A stretch of DNA of 11,276 nt from an uncultured Clostridia bacterium (GTDB taxonomy: Bacteria; Bacillota; Clostridia; Oscillospirales; Ruminococcaceae): positions 1 through 11,276 of the forward strand of contig CANEHP010000062.1 in NCBI GenBank assembly GCA_947427325.1, in the 5' to 3' direction. A program made the position numbers and the translations under genes. Shown here in pieces: positions 7,037 to 11,276 of the stretch; within the stretch, counting starts at the first letter, position 1; each line of letters begins with the position of its first letter. Below the pieces are notes generated by a model. The model saw only the letters and a list, made by a program, of their open reading frames with translations, did not search any database and had not been told where the DNA came from.

Positions 7037-7945
7037 TTATCGTCTGTACTTTACCGCTTCATAAATCAGTATTCCCGCACTTACCGAGGCGTTCAGGGAA
7101 TTTACGTGTCCGTACATATCTATGGAGAGGACCCGGTCGCATTTTTCTCTTACCAAGCGGCTTAATCCATAGCCCTCAGAGCCTATTACAAGACAGCAGC
7201 CGCCGTCTAACTTCGCTTTATAAAAGGGCGTGCCGTCCGCCTCCGCTCCGTATATCCATATATTTCTTTTCTTTAAGCCCTCTAAGGTTTCCGCAAGGCT
7301 GTTCACTCTTGCTACCTTTATCCAGCTTGCCGCACCTGCGGAGGTTTTAAAGGCAGTGGAGGTGAGTGAAGCGCTGCGCCTTTTGGTAATAATGACTCCG
7401 TCTGCACCTGCCGCTTCCGCCGTTCTTATAATTGCGCCTAAGTTGTGAGGGTCCTGTATTCCGTCGGCGGCTATAATAAAGGGCGGCATTCCTTTTTCCT
7501 CCGACGCCTTCAAAATATCCTCCACATCGGCATAGCTTACCGCCGCCATAACTGCGGCAGCTCCGCCGTGCTTAACGCCCGATCCCAGCAGGGAGGTGAA
7601 TTTTTCTTCTCCGACCTCTTTTATAACCGTTCCCGCTTCCTTGGCAAGGGCAACGATCTTTCCCGTTCCTCCTGCGTTTCTCAAAAGATAAACGGTATCG
7701 ATTTCACTGTGGGCAAGCAAAGCCTCGGTAACGGCGTTTTTTCCGTATATGATCTGTTCCTTTTCATGCTGTGAGGCGTTTTGAGCGGCGCTTGCCTCTT
7801 TGTTTTCTTTTCCTTGTTTTCCTTCTTTTCTTTCTTTTCCTTGTTTTCCTTGTTTTTCGCTTATTTTCTTATCCGCTTTTTCCTTTTCGTCAATGCTGAT
7901 TCTGCAAAAGCTTCCGTTCTGACCGTTATTTTTTTTATTTTTCAT
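7037..7945 (-). CDS. rlmB: TrmH/SpoU-family 23S rRNA 2'-O-methyltransferase (RlmB-like)
   Basis: A SpoU-family SAM-dependent enzyme with a trefoil-knot fold; the closest type is RlmB, which methylates the ribose of G2251 in 23S rRNA. All three family motifs are present: DPHNLGAIIRTAEAAGADGV at 165-184 (Asn168, Arg174), VIGSEGYGLSRLV at 253-265 and SLNASVSAGILIYEA at 283-297. An IIYGKNAVTEALL segment at 65-77 is the typical start of the substrate-binding domain. The protein is 302 residues, against about 245 for the family, because the first 60 residues form a Lys/Gly/Glu/Gln-rich low-complexity tail. The start ATG at 7945 has only a weak upstream GGGGG tract, but no other Met occurs before the domain. 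It lies 47 bases after the receiver-like gene and is probably in the same operon. Methylation of another rRNA or tRNA site cannot be excluded. Confidence 0.9.
   Translation of the reverse strand: MKNKKNNGQNGSFCRISIDEKEKADKKISEKQGKQGKERKEGKQGKENKEASAAQNASQHEKEQIIYGKNAVTEALLAHSEIDTVYLLRNAGGTGKIVALAKEAGTVIKEVGEEKFTSLLGSGVKHGGAAAVMAAVSYADVEDILKASEEKGMPPFIIAADGIQDPHNLGAIIRTAEAAGADGVIITKRRSASLTSTAFKTSAGAASWIKVARVNSLAETLEGLKKRNIWIYGAEADGTPFYKAKLDGGCCLVIGSEGYGLSRLVREKCDRVLSIDMYGHVNSLNASVSAGILIYEAVKYRR
7796..7859. repeat. Low-complexity tandem tract encoding the RlmB tail
   Basis: On the plus strand the tract repeats units such as TTTTCCTTG and TTTTCTTTC. On the minus strand it encodes KQGKQGKERKEGKQGKENKE. 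Slippage at such a tract could change tail length between strains. Confidence 0.6.
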
Positions 7946-7992
7946 TTAACTCTAAAACCCCCGATGAAACGGCATATACTGTTTTAAATGTG

Positions 7993-8427
7993 TTATAAGG
8001 CAGGATTCTGTCTCGGTCTTTTCTGAGGGGCGGATCTGCCGGCGGAGGGCTTTTCAAAGCCGCCTCTTGAAGCGGTTTTCATAATATCGTTCAGCTTTGA
8101 GCCGCTGACCGTTGAGCCTACCACAAAGGTGTTTACAAGATGAACATATTCGGAAAGCACCTTTGTCCATCTGATATCCGCCAATACCACCAAGGGAATA
8201 TTTGCGGTCTTTTCGTCCGCTCTCAGCTTGCGGTAAAAGTCTATAAAGCAGTTGGTGGTGTTGCCGCAGTAAAAAACGGGAATTGTGCCTTTTTTTGATT
8301 TTTTAAGGTTTTCTATGGCTTTATCATTGCCTACTGCCGCTTCGGCACTGTAATCGTTTGTACAGAAGTGCCGCCAGGAAACCTTGATGTCGTCTGCCGA
8401 GCTGCTGATAAGAAGAACATTTATCAT
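7993..8427 (-). CDS. Degenerate receiver-like (CheY-fold) protein
   Basis: A 144-residue soluble protein with the alternating strand/helix pattern of a response-regulator receiver domain. INVLLISSS (2-10) resembles strand 1, the stretch RADEKTANIPLVVLAD (69-84) is very like the receiver helix 3 to strand 4 segment, and TFVVGSTVSGSKLNDIM (100-116) resembles the strand 5 region. The phospho-acceptor Asp expected near residue 54 is replaced (VFYCGN), the Thr/Ser after strand 4 is Asp, and the conserved Lys of the KP motif is missing. It should therefore not be phosphorylated in the usual way. The last 25 residues are basic and Pro-rich (EKPSAGRSAPQKRPRQ), possibly for binding nucleic acid or a partner. 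The start has a GGGGAT site 6 bases upstream. It lies 18 bases after the receiver/GGDEF-like gene, so the two are very likely cotranslated. Fold inferred by pattern; role unknown. Confidence 0.6.
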   Translation of the reverse strand: MINVLLISSSADDIKVSWRHFCTNDYSAEAAVGNDKAIENLKKSKKGTIPVFYCGNTTNCFIDFYRKLRADEKTANIPLVVLADIRWTKVLSEYVHLVNTFVVGSTVSGSKLNDIMKTASRGGFEKPSAGRSAPQKRPRQNPAL

Positions 8428-8445
8428 TGTTTTATCCCCACATAT

Positions 8446-9270
8446 TTATTTGTAAAACTTTACCTTGTTTTTTCCCTCATGCCCTGAAATTTCCATAGCC
8501 TTATCCGCATACAGAAGCATATCCTCGGGGGAATAGCTGTAATCTCCGCTTTCGCAGGCGCCTGCGGGAATGTAGATAACGGGTTTTTCCGCTGCCTCTA
8601 TCATTTCGGAAAGGGCGTCGTTTATTCGGCTTTCAAATTCCCGTTTAGGTTTATCTGTGGGCAGAAAGCCTACTACTATATTTCCGCTTATGCCTAAAAG
8701 AGCCTCGGGGAATCTTTGCTTTAATGCGAACACCGCCATTTGTATCTGTAAAGGTCTTGACGGATTGGCGGCAAAGCTGTAGGCGTTAAGGGAAACGCAG
8801 AAAAATATTCCGTCAATTTTTTTCTTCATCAGCCTGTTAAGCTTAAAGTCAAAGCAGGGCTTTTTCCAAAGCTCCGTAAGCTCGTCTATCATTCCCTCCG
8901 CTATCATGGAGTCGTCTTCGATTTTCTGACAGATCCCGTCTATTTCAAAGGGCAGGGCTATGGTATCAATGGGCTTAAACTTCTTTACAATATCCGCCGC
9001 CCTATGTTCGTTTGCGAAAACCTTGCCCATAAGTACAAAGGGAGGACATTCCTTAAGGCTTAAAAGAGCCTCGCCCGTACTCAGACAGGTACTGCTGTCG
9101 GCGCAGAGAAGAATCAGATCCGGTTTTTTCGTATAGACGGCGTCCCGGGCGTTTATCTTCCTGCTTTCAAGAAAAAGGCTGTACTCCATATCGGTGTTTA
9201 TTATCTCGTTAAACAGATCCAATGTGCCCAAATTACTGTCGATTATAAGGATTTTCGGTTTATGCAGCAT
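8446..9270 (-). CDS. Pseudo-receiver plus degenerate GGDEF-like protein
   Basis: From the ATG at 9270 this is 274 residues. Residues 1-118 look like a receiver domain: KILIIDSN (6-13), PDLILLCAD (50-58, Cys56 where the phospho-Asp is expected) and DTIALPFEIDGI (102-113, with Leu in place of the Lys of KPF). Residues 150-274 look like a GGDEF domain: DGIFFCVSLNAYSF (153-166) in place of the lllDiDhFK strand, ISGNIVVGFLP (194-204) where GGDEF should be, and a well-kept end, LLYADKAMEISG...GKNKVKFY (252-273), matching the family's ADxAMYxAKxxGKNRVxxY. The active GGDEF and metal-binding Asp residues are gone, so it should not make c-di-GMP; it may bind a ligand or partner. The start is chosen because AAAGGAG lies 8 bases upstream and the receiver begins at residue 5. 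The frame stays open back to a GTG at 9447, which would add 59 residues. It is the first gene of the probable operon with the small receiver, rlmB and perhaps the pseudo-ATPase. Confidence 0.7.
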   Translation of the reverse strand: MLHKPKILIIDSNLGTLDLFNEIINTDMEYSLFLESRKINARDAVYTKKPDLILLCADSSTCLSTGEALLSLKECPPFVLMGKVFANEHRAADIVKKFKPIDTIALPFEIDGICQKIEDDSMIAEGMIDELTELWKKPCFDFKLNRLMKKKIDGIFFCVSLNAYSFAANPSRPLQIQMAVFALKQRFPEALLGISGNIVVGFLPTDKPKREFESRINDALSEMIEAAEKPVIYIPAGACESGDYSYSPEDMLLYADKAMEISGHEGKNKVKFYK

Positions 9271-9278
9271 TATCGGCG

Positions 9279-9285
9279 CTCCTTT
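9279..9285 (-). promoter_or_regulatory. Ribosome binding site supporting the start at 9270
   Basis: AAAGGAG on the minus strand lies 8 bases before the ATG at 9270. This is a much better signal than anything before the in-frame GTG at 9447, and it is the main reason for the shorter gene model. Confidence 0.7.
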
Positions 9286-9359
9286 CTTGGAATCTGTCAA
9301 TATAGGAATTGCAGGCATATTTTCGGCATATTTTACCCATAACTGCGTTAAAATTTCTT

Positions 9360-9377
9360 GACTTGCGGCAGCAAGTC
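9360..9377. repeat. Perfect hairpin, 7-bp stem
   Basis: GACTTGC-GGCA-GCAAGTC on the plus strand. It lies three bases from the next hairpin (9381-9399), giving two strong back-to-back stems in the leader. No T-run follows on the minus strand, so it is not a standard terminator. Confidence 0.75.
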
Positions 9378-9380
9378 TGC

Positions 9381-9399
9381 GTGACTTTTTCAAAGTCAC
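9381..9399. repeat. Perfect hairpin, 8-bp stem
   Basis: GTGACTTT-TTC-AAAGTCAC on the plus strand: all eight pairs match with a three-base loop. Its partner at 9360-9377 is immediately adjacent. Confidence 0.75.
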
Positions 9400-9590
9400 A
9401 AGGAAATCCTTTGCCTTGTCCTCGGCAAAATCTCTGCGAAAATTCACGCACCATTCCTATGCTGACAGGTTCTTACATCAGCCTTACACATTTATGCAGG
9501 CCGCGTTTTGCGGTAAGCCGAAGAGCGTGATTTTTGAAAATCCGATATCTGCAAACGGCAAAGCCACAACATAATATACAATTATAATAG

Positions 9591-9619
9591 ATTATAACAC
9601 AATTTGTAATAAACTGCAA
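9591..9619 (-). promoter_or_regulatory. Sigma-A-type promoter for the pseudo-GGDEF operon
   Basis: On the minus strand TTGCAG (9614-9619) and TATAAT (9591-9596) are separated by exactly 17 bases. The -10 box is perfect and the -35 box matches at 4 of 6 positions. Transcription would start near 9584, directly after the end of the decarboxylase gene, giving a leader of about 310 nt before the ATG at 9270. Confidence 0.65.
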
Positions 9620-9628
9620 GATTTTATT

Positions 9629-10945
9629 TTAATAATATTGCTTTTTTGACTTATTACTTTCCTTAACGACTTTGACGGCTTTAACGCCCCAATCCGCTAA
9701 CGCCGCCGCCGCTTCGAAGGAGAATAATTCACCCGGCATAATCACGGGAACGCAGGGGGGACAGGGGGCGGTTATCGCTCCGCAGATTCTGCCCTCGGCT
9801 TCATCGACGGGAATTTGCTCGGTGGGGGAGAAAAGGGCTTTTTTTAACGGCATTGCCCTTTGGGGCAGGGGAATGTATGTTTTTTTGCTTTGCACGGGCT
9901 GTCTTTGAGGAATTTTTTCGGCGGCGGCAAGAATTTTCGGGAAATCCTCCAATGGCTGAGCCGTGGAGAATAACATAACGACGTATTTTTGGTCGGCATA
10001 CTCGCAGAAAACGTTTCGCTCTTCAAATTTTTTGCAAAGCTCAAAACCGCTGTAGCCGTATTCCACCGCATCTACGGTAATTCTCATTGGATCGCTTTCC
10101 CTTAAATAATAGCCGATTTTTGCAAGGTCTGTTTTAAGCTCCGCAATTTTTGCCATTGTTTTTTCTGCTTTATTCCTTTCCAGGGCAATGTGCCTGTTGC
10201 ATAGGTCGAGGCTGTCCAAAATCAAATAGGATGGGCTTGAGCTGCCGAAAAGGGACATCATTTCCTTGGCCTTTAAAGAAAAAATTTTCGGCGCAGCTTT
10301 TCCGATATGAAGATAAGCTCCACCCGTTAGACAGGGGAGAGTTTTGTGTGCGCTGTCGGCAGTAAGATCCGCACCGAGCAGAAGGGGGTGATTTTGGGTA
10401 AAGACCCTGTACGCACCGTGAGCATTGTCTGCCAGAAGGGGGACGGAGCGGCTTTTGCAGACCTGCGAGACAGCGGCAATGTTGCACTCTCCGCCGTAAT
10501 AGTCTATGCTTTGAATAAAAACGCACAGTGTGGAATCGGTAATCGCTCTTTCTGCGGATTGGGCGGTAACCTTACAGGATAAAAAGGAGTCGGATTCTAT
10601 CCAGTCAATGTCTAAATCAAGTAAAATACAGGCCGAAACAAGGCTTTTATGGCAGTACCTTGAAGCGGCAATGCGTGTTTTTTCGGGAGCGTTGGCTTTG
10701 GCGAGAGCCAACATGGTTTGAATCGCCAAGGTGCTGCCGCCGCAGGAATATAGGGTCTTTGACGAACCGAAAAGGGAAGAGGCGATTTCCTCCGACTGCT
10801 TTATAATGCCGTCGGATTCAAAAAGACTGTCTGCGCCGCTGATCTCCGTTATATCAAAGGGAGTTGATTTTCCTCCCGGCATATGGGCACGAACGGGACT
10901 GCGGCTTGAATAATCCGTTAAAAAATCGTGTATGGGGGTGTTCAT
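9629..10945 (-). CDS. PLP-dependent Orn/Lys/Arg decarboxylase (YaaO-type)
   Basis: A fold-type I PLP enzyme of the Orn/Lys/Arg decarboxylase major-domain family, removing CO2 from a basic amino acid to give agmatine, cadaverine or putrescine. The 438-residue length is close to the short Gram-positive form (YaaO/SpeA, about 480). RAHMPGGK (19-26) is the family's N-terminal PGH-like motif; SCGGSTLAIQ (67-76) binds the cofactor phosphate; LLADNAHGAY (170-179) gives the Asp that pairs with the pyridine nitrogen and the stacking His; DSAHKTLP (197-204) carries the Schiff-base lysine K201; APCPPCVPVIMPGELF (393-408) is the typical C-terminal motif. The active site appears complete. Substrate choice is not readable from sequence. 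The ATG at 10945 has an AGAGGA site at good spacing. It has its own promoter (11057-11085). In other Firmicutes this gene often lies near tmk and holB, which are not seen here. Confidence 0.92.
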   Translation of the reverse strand: MNTPIHDFLTDYSSRSPVRAHMPGGKSTPFDITEISGADSLFESDGIIKQSEEIASSLFGSSKTLYSCGGSTLAIQTMLALAKANAPEKTRIAASRYCHKSLVSACILLDLDIDWIESDSFLSCKVTAQSAERAITDSTLCVFIQSIDYYGGECNIAAVSQVCKSRSVPLLADNAHGAYRVFTQNHPLLLGADLTADSAHKTLPCLTGGAYLHIGKAAPKIFSLKAKEMMSLFGSSSPSYLILDSLDLCNRHIALERNKAEKTMAKIAELKTDLAKIGYYLRESDPMRITVDAVEYGYSGFELCKKFEERNVFCEYADQKYVVMLFSTAQPLEDFPKILAAAEKIPQRQPVQSKKTYIPLPQRAMPLKKALFSPTEQIPVDEAEGRICGAITAPCPPCVPVIMPGELFSFEAAAALADWGVKAVKVVKESNKSKKQYY

Positions 10946-10984
10946 TATAATCCTCTTTCCTTATTCTTTAGCCTTTACTTTTTA

Positions 10985-11018
10985 CAAAGGTTTTGTACAA
11001 ATTATTGCAGAACCTTTG
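10985..11018. repeat. 8-bp inverted repeat in the decarboxylase leader
   Basis: CAAAGGTT (10985-10992) and AACCTTTG (11011-11018) are perfect complements around an 18-base loop. They lie within the 5' untranslated region of the decarboxylase message, about 40 bases before the start codon. This could be a leader hairpin or a repressor site; no T-run follows, so it is not an intrinsic terminator. Confidence 0.5.
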
Positions 11019-11056
11019 AGGGCGGTGAAAATCGGCACAGCTTTTACAATTATAAT

Positions 11057-11085
11057 ATAGTATCACAAGCCTGTGCTTTCGTCAA
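11057..11085 (-). promoter_or_regulatory. Sigma-A-type promoter for the decarboxylase gene
   Basis: On the minus strand TTGACG (11080-11085) and TACTAT (11057-11062) are 17 bases apart: 5 of 6 matches at -35 and 4 of 6 at -10. This predicts a start near 11050 and a leader of about 105 nt. An AT-rich stretch with another TATAAT follows directly downstream. Confidence 0.6.
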
Positions 11086-11181
11086 TATCCTGCAGTGTGA
11101 AAAAGGTCGATGAACGAAGCCGGCGCTGCACATTCTGCAAGAATTTGCATATAATGCCTAAAAGGAGCTTAAAAAAAGGCG

Positions 11182-11192
11182 CACAAATTGTG
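11182..11192. promoter_or_regulatory. Small palindrome upstream of the divergent promoter
   Basis: CACAA-A-TTGTG is a perfect 5-bp inverted repeat ending 11 bases before the -35 box of the plus-strand promoter. The 11-mer ACAAATTGTGT overlapping it is also found, on the minus strand, in the spacer of the promoter at 9591-9619. It may be an operator, but it is short enough to be chance. Confidence 0.25.
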
Positions 11193-11203
11193 TATTACGA
11201 TTA

Positions 11204-11232
11204 TTGACAGGGTAAAATAAGAGTGATATAAT
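11204..11232 (+). promoter_or_regulatory. Perfect-consensus sigma-A promoter reading out of the window
   Basis: TTGACA (11204-11209), a spacer of exactly 17 bases and TATAAT (11227-11232) give full consensus at both boxes and spacing. Transcription would start near 11239 and run to the right; the first 38 or so transcribed bases are purine-rich and hold no start codon. The gene it serves lies outside the window. Such a strong promoter often drives a stable RNA, a highly expressed gene or a repressed gene. Confidence 0.8.
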
Positions 11233-11276
11233 ATACAGGCACTCAAGAGAGCGGGAAAAAAGTCAAAAAACCGAAA

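Larger units (their letters stand above)
9271..9590 (-). ncRNA. Long structured 5' leader of the pseudo-GGDEF gene (candidate regulatory RNA)
   Basis: The promoter at 9591-9619 and the ATG at 9270 leave about 310 nt of leader. It contains a run of inverted repeats: CCGC/GCGG (9501-9513), GCCT/AGGC (9481-9501), GCTGA/TCAGC (9461-9482), TTTGCC/GGCAAA (9410-9429), an 8-bp perfect stem GTGACTTT/AAAGTCAC (9381-9399) and a 7-bp perfect stem GACTTGC/GCAAGTC (9360-9377). A tandem 11-mer (GGCATATTTT plus C or A, plus strand) lies at 9314-9335. I recognise no known riboswitch core here. Alternatives are a dispersed palindromic repeat, or a coding N-terminal extension for the stretch 9271-9447. Confidence 0.4.
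10946..11276. other. Divergent intergenic region at the right edge
   Basis: These 331 bases carry no supported gene. They hold the minus-strand promoter and leader of the decarboxylase gene, an 8-bp inverted repeat (10985-11018), a small palindrome (11182-11192) and a perfect-consensus plus-strand promoter (11204-11232) whose transcript leaves the window. An AAGGAG at 11162-11167 is not followed by a start codon at useful spacing. Confidence 0.7.

Noticed and set aside
8446..9270. Annotation as an active diguanylate cyclase
   Set aside because: The GGDEF position reads SGNIV and the metal-binding Asp residues are replaced.
9260..9454. Second minus-strand frame of 64 codons starting MVREF over the hairpin region
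   Set aside because: It overlaps the start of the pseudo-GGDEF gene in another frame, has a poor ribosome site and runs across palindromic DNA; it is more likely a by-product of the repeats.
9361..9520. A c-di-GMP riboswitch in the leader of the GGDEF-like gene
   Set aside because: The conserved GCACAGGGCAAACC-type core was not found on the minus strand.
11150..11155. Second plus-strand TATAAT box
   Set aside because: The hexamer 17 bases upstream (TGCACA) is a poor -35 box, and the perfect promoter 77 bases downstream is far better.

Overview
The window looks like chromosomal DNA of a Firmicute, most likely a gut-type clostridium (Oscillospiraceae/Ruminococcaceae or a relative). This is inferred from TrmFO (the folate-dependent tRNA methyltransferase typical of Firmicutes), a YaaO-type Orn/Lys/Arg decarboxylase, strong AGGAGG-like ribosome binding sites, consensus sigma-A promoters, mid-range GC, and a TTGACAG-rich inverted-repeat element. 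All eight genes lie on the minus strand, so transcription runs from right to left. A divergent plus-strand promoter sits at the right edge. I saw no tRNA, rRNA, CRISPR array, IS transposase or convincing intrinsic terminator.

Right to left: (1) 10946-11276 is intergenic and holds a minus-strand promoter for the decarboxylase and a perfect-consensus plus-strand promoter leading out of the window. (2) 9629-10945 encodes a PLP-dependent Orn/Lys/Arg decarboxylase. (3) 9271-9628 holds a good minus-strand promoter and a leader of about 300 nt packed with hairpins. (4) 8446-9270 and 7993-8427 are two adjacent genes for degenerate signalling proteins: a receiver plus GGDEF-like protein lacking its catalytic residues, and a small receiver-like protein lacking the phospho-acceptor. 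(5) 7037-7945 encodes an RlmB-type rRNA 2'-O-methyltransferase with a Lys/Gly/Glu-rich tail. (6) 3751-6918 encodes a 1055-residue protein: about 475 residues of charged, probably disordered sequence fused to what I read as a catalytically dead P1B-type ATPase. (7) 3445-3656 is a MITE-like inverted-repeat element. (8) 2074-3420 is trmFO, 977-2011 is plsX, and 1-921 is the start of an acyltransferase-3 family membrane protein cut by the window edge.

The housekeeping genes cover tRNA U54 methylation (TrmFO), rRNA methylation (RlmB), the first phospholipid acylation route (PlsX) and polyamine-type decarboxylation. The unusual part is the stretch 3751-9270. Three proteins there keep the folds of signalling or transport enzymes (receiver, GGDEF, P-type ATPase) but have lost the active-site residues, and they sit around rlmB in one probable transcription unit behind a structured leader. 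The best candidate for undescribed biology is the pseudo-P-type ATPase with its triplicated 28-residue-spaced N-terminal motif, perhaps together with the two pseudo-signalling proteins. No joint function can be read from the sequence.
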